Virus record (IMG/VR): IMGVR_UViG_3300024516_000004
Span: 1 to 36,944 of that record
Strand: one strand, 5' to 3'
From: a virus
Length of the DNA: 36,944 bases
Part shown: in pieces, positions 1 through 8,401 of the stretch
Position numbering within the stretch: position 1 is the stretch's first letter
How the letters are laid out: the number at the start of each line of letters is the position of its first letter
The notes under the pieces: generated by a model
Databases searched by the model: none
What the model was told of the DNA's origin: nothing
The model's input: only the letters and a program-made list of their open reading frames with translations
Program-made: the position numbers and the translations under genes

Positions 1-99
1 GCATCAAACACGCCATCCCTTGTAATTAAACAACCATCTAACTGAAGCGTTGACGGATTAACAAAGTTAGATGCAGCAAAGTCAATAAATGAAGCGCTT
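1..99. repeat. Terminal direct repeat, left copy
   Basis: These 99 bases are identical to 36846-36944. Joining the copies gives a 36,845 bp circle and restores an uninterrupted gene across the junction. This is most simply the overlap left by assembling a circular or circularly permuted genome, although a true short terminal repeat cannot be excluded from sequence alone. Confidence 0.95.
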
Positions 100-791
100 G
101 CAGGTAAATCAATGTTTTGATTACTTCTAAAGCGTGATGCCATACTAAAGCCAGCACCGGCACTGAACAAAGAATAAGCGCCATCATCTAGGTTTCTAAC
201 TATTGACGTATCAATAAAGTAACCACCTACCCAAGTTCCGATAAGTGTTAACTCAGGCTTGCCACCGAAGCGACCAGTACCAACCTCTAATCCTTGCCTG
301 TAATTAGTGATGGATCCAAGTGATGAGCAATTATTATAATTAACGCGAGAGAATTCAAAAGCATTAAAGCCTGTTGCATCAGTAATATTGTAAACTTGTG
401 ATCCTGTGCCTGTTATTTCAACGGCATAATCCATACCTAGAATGTTGCCGCTACCACCTACTGGAGATGTAAATAATGTATAACCAATATCTGAGCAAAT
501 TATTTTTGATATATCAAAAGTAGAACCGCCAATACTTACACCTCCGGCTGGTACTTCTATGTTTAAACCTGTGCCGGTGAAGTCAACAATACCATCAAGA
601 AAGTAAAGCTTTGTACTGTCTATTGCGCCACCTAGAGTTGTTGCTAGGTTTGCTTGATTTACAACAACAGTGCTTTTTAGGTTGTCAGTAAATAACACGT
701 CAAAATTATGCTGTGTTTTTGTAAAGGCAGAAAACAAAGTATCACCTTGCTTAGCGTCTGCCGTACCTATAATTATATCTTCTTGTATCAT
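1..791 (-). CDS. Tail fibre/appendage-like virion protein, N-terminal part (gene crosses the window ends)
   Basis: This is the 5' part of a leftward gene that continues across the circle junction to a stop at 36320. The joined gene is 1317 bp, encoding 438 aa. It starts at ATG 791-789, overlapping the TAA of the upstream 98-aa gene by one base (TAATG). The N-terminus contains GDTLFSAFTKTQHNFDVLF, which fits the GD-L-xAF-K-xNF-L signature common at the start of podoviral appendage proteins. The rest is rich in Gly, Thr, Ser and Asn with alternating hydrophobic residues, consistent with beta-structured fibre material. No enzymatic motif is seen. It lies just downstream of the gp10-like DNA-stabilisation gene, so a tail or fibre-associated virion role is inferred; the exact role is unknown. 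Confidence 0.8.
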   Translation of the reverse strand, partial: MIQEDIIIGTADAKQGDTLFSAFTKTQHNFDVLFTDNLKSTVVVNQANLATTLGGAIDSTKLYFLDGIVDFTGTGLNIEVPAGGVSIGGSTFDISKIICSDIGYTLFTSPVGGSGNILGMDYAVEITGTGSQVYNITDATGFNAFEFSRVNYNNCSSLGSITNYRQGLEVGTGRFGGKPELTLIGTWVGGYFIDTSIVRNLDDGAYSLFSAGAGFSMASRFRSNQNIDLPASASFIDFAASNFVNPSTLQLDGCLITRDGVFD

Positions 792-1087
792 TATGCGATC
801 ACCTTATCGGCAGTTATAAATGTTAAATCTGTTGTGAATCCTGACGTATCAATTGTGAATTCAGGCAAACCGTCTAATTGTTTTGTTACTTGCTGCAATA
901 TTGATGAAAAATTACTAATGCCCTCGTTGCCTATCTCGCTTATTGGGTCAGTTGTTCCACCTAGTTTGCGATACAACTGGAATATCATAACGTTTTGCTG
1001 TTCAACAAAAGCTCTGACCTCTCTATCCTCTAAAAAGGCGCTTGGCAATCTTAAGAATGGGGGCGGATTTACCGTTACAGCAGCCAT
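791..1087 (-). CDS. Small virion-associated protein, unknown function
   Basis: The product is 98 aa. The start overlaps the stop of the gp10-like gene (TAATG at 1087), and its own stop overlaps the next start (TAATG at 791), so translation is coupled on both sides. The N-terminus has a proline run (NPPPFLRLP), then a helical segment with VRAFVEQQNVMIFQLYRKLG. Short proteins of this layout, with a proline-rich start followed by one helix and a polar tail, often sit between the tail-stabilisation and fibre genes of podoviruses. No signal peptide or membrane segment is present. A structural or assembly role is inferred from position only. Confidence 0.7.
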   Translation of the reverse strand: MAAVTVNPPPFLRLPSAFLEDREVRAFVEQQNVMIFQLYRKLGGTTDPISEIGNEGISNFSSILQQVTKQLDGLPEFTIDTSGFTTDLTFITADKVIA

Positions 1088-2508
1088 TATTTACCAGCAA
1101 ACCTTAAGCTAATCGAAGCGCTGTACACACTATAATTAACTGGATCACTAGTTGAGAATCTAAATATTCTAGAGTAAAATGTGCCTAAATTATCGAATTC
1201 AACTAGCAACACAAACTCACCTAATCGACCTACGCGCGCCCATGTACCAGAGCTAAACGTCCTGCCGCCATCGTCACTGTATTCTATCATAATGCGAGGA
1301 TTATCGCCTTGCCCCTCTATTATTCCGGTGCCTGTTTCCATCTCGATAGTTAGCGTTGACATACCTATGCGATCTTTTTTACTGCCACCTATTAAAGTTG
1401 CGTCAACAGTTTGTGTAACTCTTGTTCGATTTAATACTTCACCGTTGTTCTGGTAAGTATCAATATCTAATTCATACACGTTACCGTTATTTTTATCAGC
1501 AACTATAATTTTATCGTAAGCACTAATAAATGATGTGCCTTGATAAGCGCCGTCATTTGTTCCGCTTGATATTTCAAACCATCCATCTTCACCTAAAGCC
1601 TCACTAAGAACAAAAGTTCTATTACCAGTAGGGAATGAAAGCGCGTAAAAGTTTTGGCCTTCAAATGTGAACGTGTGACCCAGTGCGTCATCAACGCGTG
1701 AATAGCTTTGTATTTCATTTGATATAGCATCGGTACTAATTCTTTCTTTACGTCCACCAGCAGAGCGATAGATAGCGTTATCATCACCTAACCAGTAGAA
1801 ACCTTCATCTGTTTCAGCAATAGAGTTAATAGCCGCTAAACCTGTGTTAAATATTCTGCCTTGTAGTTTTTCGATAGGGGGCGAGCCTACGCCAGAGTTG
1901 AACCAACCAACAATGGAGCGCACACCGCAACGATAAATTATTTCTTCAAATACAAAGTCTCTAACTAGGTCATCGGGTAAGGTTTCCTCACCTACAATGT
2001 TTAATCCACTTGCCGCCGCACCGTTGCCAACATCTGAAACAGTGGTAAATTTATCTTTAGTGTAAAGAAATTGATTGTTAATAAAATCGACTGACTTTGA
2101 ACCGGTTATTTCAGGGTCTGTTACTTCCACCACTGATAAGCTATCAGTTGAGTATTGATATACTTTCAAATCAGTAACTATGAATAAGTTAACACCATCG
2201 TTTGCCATGATAGCGCGACCAGTGCCAGGTATTGTGCCACGGTTTGTATGTGTGCCGAACTTATCTATCTCATAAAGAGTATTACCTTTAACTTGATAAA
2301 GTATTTCAGCCATACGATTAAAGCCGCGATCTATTCCAGCAGCATTACCGATAACTTTAAGTCCAGGGAATGGCATTAATACATATTGATCTTTGCCGCC
2401 ATCGTTGAATTGTTGATACCAATTTTTAGTTTGTTGGCTAGATAAAGGCTTAGACCTACTTTTGTAAGATGGCCCAGTTGTATTTATGTTGACAACTGCG
2501 TATGTCAT
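1087..2508 (-). CDS. P22 gp10-like packaged-DNA stabilisation / tail hub protein
   Basis: The product is 473 aa, the usual length for P22 gp10-type tail accessory factors that plug the portal channel and form the hub for tailspikes. The N-terminus (NINTTGPSYKSRSKPLSSQQTKNWYQQ) and the following MPFPGLKVIGNA segment fit this family. The middle has repeated beta-strand units such as INNQFLYTKD, EGFYWLGDDNAIYRSAGGRKERIS and DGWFEISSG, as expected for a propeller-like fold. The start overlaps the adaptor stop by ATGA (2505-2508). The gene order of portal, capsid, adaptor and gp10 supports the call strongly. No catalytic function is expected. Confidence 0.85.
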   Translation of the reverse strand: MTYAVVNINTTGPSYKSRSKPLSSQQTKNWYQQFNDGGKDQYVLMPFPGLKVIGNAAGIDRGFNRMAEILYQVKGNTLYEIDKFGTHTNRGTIPGTGRAIMANDGVNLFIVTDLKVYQYSTDSLSVVEVTDPEITGSKSVDFINNQFLYTKDKFTTVSDVGNGAAASGLNIVGEETLPDDLVRDFVFEEIIYRCGVRSIVGWFNSGVGSPPIEKLQGRIFNTGLAAINSIAETDEGFYWLGDDNAIYRSAGGRKERISTDAISNEIQSYSRVDDALGHTFTFEGQNFYALSFPTGNRTFVLSEALGEDGWFEISSGTNDGAYQGTSFISAYDKIIVADKNNGNVYELDIDTYQNNGEVLNRTRVTQTVDATLIGGSKKDRIGMSTLTIEMETGTGIIEGQGDNPRIMIEYSDDGGRTFSSGTWARVGRLGEFVLLVEFDNLGTFYSRIFRFSTSDPVNYSVYSASISLRFAGK

Positions 2509-3131
2509 GGAGTCATTCCACCATCTAAGGATAATGCAGGAGCAGGGCCGTAACGACCTTTCTTATCTGCTTGATTAGCGCCTTGAATAGCACCAATAAA
2601 TTTAAGTGTATAAGATGACTCTTGTTCTGTATCTTGTGCAAAGCTAAACAACATAGCTAATGCACCAAATAAATATATTTGAGGATGGTTAGTTAGTATC
2701 TCGTTAGTTTGATTCAACGTTGTTAGTGGTTGAGCCTTACGAAAGTATTGAATCTCTAACGTGTAATCGCTATCAGGTACGCGCCCAAATTGAATCTCAT
2801 TACCAACGATAGTATAAAATAATGGTTTACCGGTAGCTACATGTTTGAATAATTGCTCTGGCGCTTGATATCTTAACTCGCCTGAATTATCCCCAAGCAC
2901 TAAACGAACTGAACGGGCGCTTTCAAAGTCAGGCGGTAATTCTACATATTGCCCGGCAGTTGCGGCAGTTGAAACTGTTTCCATACTGCGCACCTTGAGA
3001 GGTTGTACACCGTTTGAATACATAGCGTTTTCAGCTAATTGTATAAACGTGTCGAGTCTTGTACCCATATCATTACGATGTGAATAGTCGGCAATCTCTT
3101 TTTTTAGGTTATCAAACGTATCTAAAGCCAT
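2505..3131 (-). CDS. Head-tail adaptor protein (P22 gp4 / SU10 adaptor-like)
   Basis: The product is 208 aa. It carries features typical of podoviral adaptors: an N-terminal helical part with the segment RLDTFIQLAENAMYSNGVQPLKVRSME, a central beta part ending in YVELPPDFESARSVRL, then IVGNEIQFGRVPDSDYTLEIQY, and a helical C-terminus (NHPQIYLFGALAMLFSF). The pattern of PPDF, followed by a block beginning YTIVGNEIQ and then a strand leading to YF, is seen in ring-forming adaptor proteins that extend the portal. It is coupled upstream by TAATG at 3131 and downstream by ATGA to the gp10-like gene. It is predicted to form a dodecameric ring below the portal. Confidence 0.8.
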   Translation of the reverse strand: MALDTFDNLKKEIADYSHRNDMGTRLDTFIQLAENAMYSNGVQPLKVRSMETVSTAATAGQYVELPPDFESARSVRLVLGDNSGELRYQAPEQLFKHVATGKPLFYTIVGNEIQFGRVPDSDYTLEIQYFRKAQPLTTLNQTNEILTNHPQIYLFGALAMLFSFAQDTEQESSYTLKFIGAIQGANQADKKGRYGPAPALSLDGGMTP

Positions 3132-3457
3132 TAGATTACACCTTGTTTAGTTCTTAAGTATGCGTAGTCGCTAGAATTTAGATGACCTAGCAAAAACTTT
3201 CTATTCTTTTTATCTAAAGGGTTAATGCAATCAGCACCCTTAGCTTTTAATTCTTCTGTCCATTGTACTATAACGATAGGCGGTATTGATGCCATACGAT
3301 GCCAATCACCTTGAAAGCCTCCACCGTTAACGTCTTGAGCTTGTTTGTTATGCTCTAAGAATGGTTTAACATCTTGAGTCTGATAAACTTGTATTTTACC
3401 ATCGGCATTTTTAGAATACTTTTCTACAATGTCGGTTTGCTCATCTCTTGCGTACAT
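3131..3457 (-). CDS. Conserved podoviral virion-module protein, unknown function
   Basis: The product is 108 aa. It has a short charged N-terminus, a predicted helix around VKPFLEHNKQAQD, then the conserved-looking segment HRMASIPPIVIVQWTEEL and the C-terminal LNSSDYAYLRTKQGVI. Small proteins with the arrangement helix, R-x-A-x-IPxxVxxxW, and a YLRT-type end are commonly found beside the adaptor gene in podoviruses. An AAGGC ribosome site lies six bases upstream of ATG 3457, immediately after the leader hairpin at 3475-3492. Its stop overlaps the adaptor start (TAATG). Its function is not known; a head-completion or assembly role is possible from context. Confidence 0.72.
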   Translation of the reverse strand: MYARDEQTDIVEKYSKNADGKIQVYQTQDVKPFLEHNKQAQDVNGGGFQGDWHRMASIPPIVIVQWTEELKAKGADCINPLDKKNRKFLLGHLNSSDYAYLRTKQGVI

Positions 3458-3474
3458 TTGATAGCCTTATATTG

Positions 3475-3492
3475 TGCGGCTTTTACACCGCA
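3475..3492 (-). promoter_or_regulatory. Leader hairpin before the 108-aa virion gene
   Basis: In the 41-bp gap between two virion genes, TGCGG and CCGCA form a perfect five-base-pair stem around an eight-base loop. There is no following T-run, so it is not a typical intrinsic terminator. The AAGGC ribosome site comes directly after it. It may tune translation or protect the processed message from decay; this is inference. Confidence 0.45.
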
Positions 3493-3498
3493 TTCAAT

Positions 3499-3657
3499 TT
3501 ACTTGCTTTTCTTTTCTTCTTTTACTTTAGTTACACATTTATTGTCGTGTGCAAATTCTAATTCTTTACCGCTTAACTCAACAATAGTACCTTTACGATG
3601 CATTTTTGAGTCTTTTTCTTCTGCCCGAAAGCCTTTATCTATAATGTATTTAGCCAT
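3499..3657 (-). CDS. Small basic protein of the head module
   Basis: The product is 52 aa and starts MAKYIIDKGFRAEEKDSKMH. ATG 3657 is preferred over the upstream in-frame ATG 3684 because an AAGG ribosome site lies nine bases before it, and homologous-looking small head proteins begin at such a MxKYxIxKGFR sequence. The C-terminus is very lysine-rich (VKEEKKSK). The gene sits directly after the major capsid gene, separated by a leader that contains an ANGGAN-loop hairpin (3679-3692). A role in head maturation or decoration is possible but only from position. Confidence 0.65.
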   Translation of the reverse strand: MAKYIIDKGFRAEEKDSKMHRKGTIVELSGKELEFAHDNKCVTKVKEEKKSK

Positions 3658-3678
3658 GATATTTGCCTTAAAATTAAT

Positions 3679-3692
3679 GGGCATCCTTGCCC
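3679..3692 (-). promoter_or_regulatory. ANGGAN hexaloop hairpin (CsrA/RsmA-site-like)
   Basis: On the leftward transcript, the sequence is GGGC-AAGGAT-GCCC: a perfect four-pair GC stem closing the hexaloop AAGGAT. The core CAAGGATG matches the established CsrA/RsmE preference for ANGGAN in a hexaloop closed by C-G. The actual ribosome site of the next gene (AAGG before ATG 3657) lies further downstream, so this loop is not simply its Shine-Dalgarno sequence. See the related hairpins at 15981-15992, 16214-16227 and 21547-21562. Binding by CsrA is inference. Confidence 0.5.
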
Positions 3693-3703
3693 TTATGTTA
3701 TTC

Positions 3704-4660
3704 CTATGAGGTTAATGCGGTGATGATACCGCTTGATTTCTCGTTACGTGCCTCAAGAGTGTACTCAGAAAGCAATTGAACGCGATCCGAATCACCATTT
3801 TTAGCAAGTGGATTTTCTCGGAAGTCTGCAAGAGTTGCTAAGCTCCACATACCCATATCAAGAACTAACATTGAAGTTTGAACTTGGAAACGGTTAGGGA
3901 TAACAGCCAATGAGCCAAAATCTGATACATAAATATCAATAGCCGTATGAACTGTCGCCGCATTACCATCAACAACACGCTGTGCTGCACCGGCAGTGCC
4001 ACCATTAACAATACCAGACATGGCTTGCTTAATAGTTGCGCCAACCATGATGGTATCAGGCTCTCCACCTTCGGTAAAAGCAGATGCTAATACAGTTTTA
4101 AGTTGAGCCTCGTCAAAAGCTCTGTTAGTGCCTGGTGTGTTTGTGTCCGTACCGTCACCAGTAGGAGCAACAGCACCAACACCGCCATCAAAGTTGGTTG
4201 CTAGCCATGACTCAACACCAGCACAAATACGTGCGGCTGCTGTTGAACCTGCAACTTTTGACTTGTTAGCTAAGATAACTTTTTCCATATCTCGCTTAAG
4301 CTCTTTAGTCTTAAGCATGATTTGATAGTCCATCTCATCACCACGGCCAGCACTTTCTACTTGGCGCTGTGTACGTGTTACTTGAGGAACTTTATCAGAT
4401 ATTTGGGTCTGATTACCTAAACGAACCGAAGGAGTCGGTGCGGTTGTAGTCGCATCGTTACCCTCGATTTGTGCGTTAGTGTCATCGGCTGCGGCTAAAT
4501 CTTGAGTTTGCCACTCGTGATTTGTTGCGTTAGCTGGGCCGCGAGAAATACCACTAATAAAAGGGGTAGCTGTTGGCGCGATGTTATAAATGTTATTGAT
4601 TAAATCTTCTCTGTTGCCGATAGCATCGTATGTGCTTACCGAATCTGCTGGAGTAGTCAT
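3704..4660 (-). CDS. Major capsid protein, SU10-type HK97 fold
   Basis: The product is 318 aa. The N-terminus shows the SU10-type capsid signature: REDLINNIYNIAPTATPFIS, then HEWQTQDLAAADDTNAQIEG at about residues 48-67, followed by TQISDKVPQVTRTQRQVE near 107-124. The C-terminal part, with IDIYVSDFGSLAVIPNRF and MLVLDMGMWSLA, is the usual HK97-fold A-domain and closing segment. It is encoded after the scaffold gene (12 bp gap), in the standard order portal, scaffold, capsid. It self-assembles into the procapsid around the scaffold. Confidence 0.9.
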   Translation of the reverse strand: MTTPADSVSTYDAIGNREDLINNIYNIAPTATPFISGISRGPANATNHEWQTQDLAAADDTNAQIEGNDATTTAPTPSVRLGNQTQISDKVPQVTRTQRQVESAGRGDEMDYQIMLKTKELKRDMEKVILANKSKVAGSTAAARICAGVESWLATNFDGGVGAVAPTGDGTDTNTPGTNRAFDEAQLKTVLASAFTEGGEPDTIMVGATIKQAMSGIVNGGTAGAAQRVVDGNAATVHTAIDIYVSDFGSLAVIPNRFQVQTSMLVLDMGMWSLATLADFRENPLAKNGDSDRVQLLSEYTLEARNEKSSGIITALTS

Positions 4661-4671
4661 GATAATTTACC

Positions 4672-5622
4672 TTACTTTAGTTGTCGTTGTAGCCTACGTA
4701 ATTGCAAGAAATCTTTATCAGATCCGGTCTTGTTAAACCGCTTCTGAACTACATCAATCTCACTTTGTATGCCGTTGTTGGCTTTCGCCCTTGGTTTAGT
4801 CGTAACCGGAGCAAGTCTAACTTTCTTTTCAATAGCAGCATTCTTATTGTTTAATGCTAGATACTTGGATGCGTTTAACATCGTCTGAAAATCATTCGCT
4901 TTAAAATTTGAGAAATCACTGTAACCGTTGTCTTTAGCGTAGCTTTCTAAAAGCTTCATATCAGACGCGTAAGCTTTGGTTGGTTTATCTGCCGCACCCC
5001 ATAAAGGGTTAGCACTCCATAACTTTTGTCGCTCATCGTTAACGTTAAAGCTAACCTTTGTTTCAGGCTTTACTTTATTGTCACTAACAAACTTTTTACG
5101 TTTAGCTAACTTCTCAGTGTATTCAATGTACTTTTCCGGTTCGTACTCTCGTAATTCAACAAGCGCCTCATCATTTAAAGACTCTTCGCTTATCATCGCC
5201 TCAAGTGTTGCTATGTGGCTATCAAACTTAGATTGCTTACCTTTAAATTCTTCAACATCTGCCTTAAATATTTTCACATCTTCGGCATGTTCTTGTGTTT
5301 TACGAGTATAATCAGCTTGCCTTAGTTGCCCTTGCTCTGTCTCGTAAACGTCTTTGAGATTTATTTCACGCCCTTGGTATTCAACGTAAAGATCCTCGCT
5401 CTCGTTTTCGTCTGTAGCTTGTGCAATTTCCGTTTCTGCTGGTTCTTCAATCTCCGCTGCAACTTCCTCATCAACTTTCGCCTCTTCGGTTATTACCTCT
5501 TCAATTGGTGCGTCTTTCGACACATCGACAGCCTCAGTATTTTCAGGTTGTTCAATGATTGATTCCTGATCACTCCTAGCTTGCTTTCTAATTTCTAAAT
5601 ATTCTTTTTCTATTGTTTGCAT
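4672..5622 (-). CDS. Scaffolding protein
   Basis: The product is 316 aa. Residues 1-75 are strongly acidic (runs such as EEVITEEAKVDEEVAAEIEE). The middle is helical and charged with coiled-coil character (about residues 85-190), and the C-terminus is basic (FNKTGSDKDFLQLRRLQRQLK), as expected for the capsid-binding tail of podoviral scaffolds. No catalytic protease motif is evident, so release rather than self-cleavage is likely. AAGGA precedes the ATG, eight bases upstream. It lies between portal and capsid genes, which fixes the assignment. Confidence 0.82.
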   Translation of the reverse strand: MQTIEKEYLEIRKQARSDQESIIEQPENTEAVDVSKDAPIEEVITEEAKVDEEVAAEIEEPAETEIAQATDENESEDLYVEYQGREINLKDVYETEQGQLRQADYTRKTQEHAEDVKIFKADVEEFKGKQSKFDSHIATLEAMISEESLNDEALVELREYEPEKYIEYTEKLAKRKKFVSDNKVKPETKVSFNVNDERQKLWSANPLWGAADKPTKAYASDMKLLESYAKDNGYSDFSNFKANDFQTMLNASKYLALNNKNAAIEKKVRLAPVTTKPRAKANNGIQSEIDVVQKRFNKTGSDKDFLQLRRLQRQLK

Positions 5623-5654
5623 TTTGTCAGTCCTTACGGTTATTGACGGTTAAG

Positions 5655-5939
5655 TTAAATAATATTTCTCAGCGTATGCTTTGCCTGTTCTAACATTGAC
5701 CTAGCATCCTTACCCTCTTTGATAGCTCTAGTGAACTTATCTAAGAATAACTTTAATACTTGCCCTTGGTTGTATGCTGATAGCCTTTCAGCCTCGCTAC
5801 TTAAATCAGTGCTTTCAAACCTGTTAAGTAAGTCACCACGACAAGATACAATGAACTCCTGTATTAATGGATCGTTAAGTAACTGGTCAGCACGTTGAGC
5901 TTTCTGTATTTGGTTTTTTAATTCTGTTTCGCTTCTCAA
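5655..5939 (-). CDS. Small helical protein downstream of portal (TTG start)
   Basis: The product is 94 aa, mostly helical and charged, with no recognised domain. The start codon is TTG at 5939-5937: the portal stop TGA overlaps it (TTGA), a GGTGG ribosome-like site lies eight bases upstream, and there is no in-frame ATG until residue 82. Codon use and the tight junction argue that it is real. Its position between portal and scaffold suggests an assembly role, for example a small scaffold partner, but nothing in the sequence proves this. Confidence 0.68.
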   Translation of the reverse strand: MRSETELKNQIQKAQRADQLLNDPLIQEFIVSCRGDLLNRFESTDLSSEAERLSAYNQGQVLKLFLDKFTRAIKEGKDARSMLEQAKHTLRNII

Positions 5940-7990
5940 TTTAAACCACCTGGTAAGTCAGTGTTGTTATCTAATTCCATCTTAGTAATAGCTAAAGCTG
6001 TTTCTTCGTCCTGCTCTCTGTGCTTCTGCTCTGCTGTAATATTAAACTGCCTTGAATCTTCTTGTAATGTTGCAACTTTAATCTGTGCATCACTCTGAGC
6101 TTTAGTTAAGAAAGCTTTTTGTTTAATCTCTTCGGCTTCGGCTAATGGATTTTGTAATTGTTGCATTTGCTCTTGTAACTGTAAGACCATTTGATTTAAT
6201 AGCTCGTTTTGTGCTTTCAATAATTCTTCTGGCTCTTCTGGATTGTTAAAGAATTCGTCCACTCTTGGGAATCCTAAACCGTCAGTAATGCGTTTCAATG
6301 TATTGTAAATATCAACTTCATCAGTAAGCGTTGAACCTTGCTGCTTAAGTTGTTGTTGAATAGCTAATAAACCTTGCAGGCTTTGTACTGACTTCTCATT
6401 GTTGCCAGCACCTAAACCAACGTTAGATTGAACATGATGGTTAAACTTCCATTGAGTAGGGTTAACGGTTAAAGCTTTGCCTAATACCCTGAACTCTGTT
6501 TGTGTATCTTGAAATCTTGATACTAGCCATGCTATGCCCTCGTACAATTTACGGACACCTGTCTCAGCATAGTTACGGGCGATCAATTCCATCTTCTCGT
6601 CGCCTTTAGCCTCGATACCATTAAATCTAGTTGCTGTCTCTTTGCCTATTGAGTCAGCATCTAAGCCTTGGTTGGCCATGTTAGTGCCGGTTGTTTGCGC
6701 TCTTGCTCCGTCTACATATTGAATTACTTGTAATGTACGGTCGCCAATATAAGGAATAACCAGAGGCATTACAGCATTCTGAGGCAGTATTTTAGTATCG
6801 TCATCTAAACGGATAATACCGTTAGTTCGTACTGTTAACAGGTCATCTAAGTCAACATCAGGATGCACAACGTTACGCGGATTGTTAACCATGTAAATAT
6901 TGTCATTCATGCCACGGACTAAGGCTGTTTTTTGTAACTGTGTCGGGTAAGTAATTTCTGCACGGCTTCTGCCAATAGCTTTATGAGGCATTAAGATTGC
7001 TGATAGTGAGGCATAAGGCACATGGTTAAAGTATTCGTTAACTAGAATCTTATTACCGGACATCATCACGTGTCTGCGCTCTGCAATTCCATCACCATCA
7101 AAATCAATCTTGACGTATAAGTCAGATATTTCTACAAACTCACTAGCCCAGTTGTTTATGGTTCCATCTGGATTATTGCCACCTTGGTCACGGTCGCGTA
7201 CTGCTTTAATATTTGAATTGCGGTTATCTTCTTCATCAACAGTTGATAGCATATCAATTAAGTCACGCTTAAATCCTTCTGCTAATAACTCACCGCGAGT
7301 CTTTCTAACTCTATCACCAACTAACTCAGCATCTTCTATGCTTGTGGCGCTACGTGTAATTAAGAATGATTCAGGCGGTATATTAAGAATGCAAACCTTT
7401 TTAGTTTCGCGTGTTACTTTAAATGTTAAATCCCAAACTCCGCTACCTTCTTCGGTTTCTTCTTGTCCTGTAATTTCTGACTTAGTTACACTTGGGTCGT
7501 TAAGGCTTTCAACAATAACGGATAGCTCGTCAGTATCAACGCCGGTAAACCTTACCTCATCAACTTCCTTTTGCTCATCAATGAAGTATTTAACAACGCC
7601 GTTCTTTTGAATCTCGGCACCCTTTAACCAGTCATGCCACATTTTAAATGAGTCTGGTTGATTGCGAATAATCCAGTTAACATACTTGGTTTTTTCTTCG
7701 GCTTCTTGGACTTCGGCAGGGTTATCAGTATTTGGTTGAAAGTCTACTACATCACCTGAACCATAAAAGATACGCATTAAGGCAGGCATATCAGACTCAA
7801 TTACATCTGCTATATCAGTGGAGACTACGCTTGATTGATTTGGTATTGCTGCGAATTCGCCTGACTTATCACCTAAATATGCTGCTAAGAATTTGGTATT
7901 CTCGCGCATAAACTCACCGCTATAAATAGCCGCTTGTTCTTCTGCTTGAGATAATAGCGAAACTAACTCACCTTCTGACATTTTAGGCAT
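5936..7990 (-). CDS. Portal protein, P22-like
   Basis: The product is 684 aa, within the range of long podoviral portals. The N-terminal part (SGELVSLLSQAEEQAAIYSG-like helix, then SVVSTDIADVIESDMPALMRIFYG at about 52-75) matches the portal core, followed by the wing/stem region with RKTRGELLAEGF and FVEISDLYVKIDFDGDGIAERR. The C-terminal 100 residues are a Gln/Glu-rich helical barrel-like tail. It forms the dodecameric vertex through which DNA is packaged. It is the first gene of the leftward virion operon, with a candidate TATAAT box 40 bp upstream. Two in-frame ATGs occur at residues 1 and 4; neither has a strong ribosome site. Confidence 0.88.
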   Translation of the reverse strand: MPKMSEGELVSLLSQAEEQAAIYSGEFMRENTKFLAAYLGDKSGEFAAIPNQSSVVSTDIADVIESDMPALMRIFYGSGDVVDFQPNTDNPAEVQEAEEKTKYVNWIIRNQPDSFKMWHDWLKGAEIQKNGVVKYFIDEQKEVDEVRFTGVDTDELSVIVESLNDPSVTKSEITGQEETEEGSGVWDLTFKVTRETKKVCILNIPPESFLITRSATSIEDAELVGDRVRKTRGELLAEGFKRDLIDMLSTVDEEDNRNSNIKAVRDRDQGGNNPDGTINNWASEFVEISDLYVKIDFDGDGIAERRHVMMSGNKILVNEYFNHVPYASLSAILMPHKAIGRSRAEITYPTQLQKTALVRGMNDNIYMVNNPRNVVHPDVDLDDLLTVRTNGIIRLDDDTKILPQNAVMPLVIPYIGDRTLQVIQYVDGARAQTTGTNMANQGLDADSIGKETATRFNGIEAKGDEKMELIARNYAETGVRKLYEGIAWLVSRFQDTQTEFRVLGKALTVNPTQWKFNHHVQSNVGLGAGNNEKSVQSLQGLLAIQQQLKQQGSTLTDEVDIYNTLKRITDGLGFPRVDEFFNNPEEPEELLKAQNELLNQMVLQLQEQMQQLQNPLAEAEEIKQKAFLTKAQSDAQIKVATLQEDSRQFNITAEQKHREQDEETALAITKMELDNNTDLPGGLN

Positions 7991-8030
7991 TAATAAAGCA
8001 CTCTAAGGATAGTTTGAATTTGTTTTACTT

Positions 8031-8052
8031 ATTATACATTGTTTGCTATGGT
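8031..8052. promoter_or_regulatory. Divergent promoter region between portal operon and rightward island
   Basis: The 114-bp divergent gap 7991-8104 contains a perfect leftward -10 (TATAAT on the minus strand, 8036-8031) with a poor -35; it would start transcription about 35 bases before the portal ATG. A weaker rightward pair, TTTACT (8024-8029) and TATGGT (8047-8052), is spaced by 17. The two signals overlap, so the directions could compete. The assignment rests on consensus matching by eye. Confidence 0.45.
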
Positions 8053-8068
8053 TATTGCATACCGTGAT

Positions 8069-8082
8069 TCATTGGTTAATGA
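8069..8082. promoter_or_regulatory. Candidate operator palindrome
   Basis: TCATT-GGTT-AATGA is a perfect inverted repeat with five-base arms, located between the rightward promoter candidate and the first island gene. Its size and position suit a dimeric repressor. No second copy was noticed. Confidence 0.3.
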
Positions 8083-8104
8083 CGGGTTTTACTGGGAAAT
8101 AAAC

Positions 8105-8401
8105 ATGTTAAAGTTTAAATTTTTTAATAAAGATAAGTCAGAAGAAGTTGATGTAAAAGTAGAGTCAGATAATAAATCAATGGATGACATTAGGGTTAAG
8201 GCAGATAAGGCTTGTTTAAAAACCTACAATAGCTCAGTTGTAAGCCACATTAAAGCTAAGCTAATGCTCCAGTACAAAGTAAGATCATCCAATCATATTT
8301 CCATGTGTACCATCTATCAAGAGGAAAATATACTAGTTGATTCTATCTGTGAGGACATAGCCAAAGAGATGGGTTTATTAAAAGAGGTAGGCAATGAATA
8401 A
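8105..8401 (+). CDS. Hypothetical protein, first gene of the rightward island
   Basis: The product is 98 aa, starting MLKFKFFNKDKSEEVDVKV. The ATG at 8105 is chosen over an upstream in-frame ATG at 8039 because a GGGA ribosome-like site precedes it and the upstream segment overlaps promoter signals. The protein is lysine- and glutamate-rich with a C-terminal helix (ENILVDSICEDIAKEMGLL). It overlaps the next gene by eight bases. No family is recognised. As the lead gene of an island antisense to the late genes, it is likely expressed early. Confidence 0.65.
   Translation: MLKFKFFNKDKSEEVDVKVESDNKSMDDIRVKADKACLKTYNSSVVSHIKAKLMLQYKVRSSNHISMCTIYQEENILVDSICEDIAKEMGLLKEVGNE

Noticed and set aside
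7110-7610. 166-aa rightward frame inside the portal gene
   Set aside because: It is an antisense shadow, low in complexity and Ser/Leu-rich, with no start signals; the portal frame is clearly coding.
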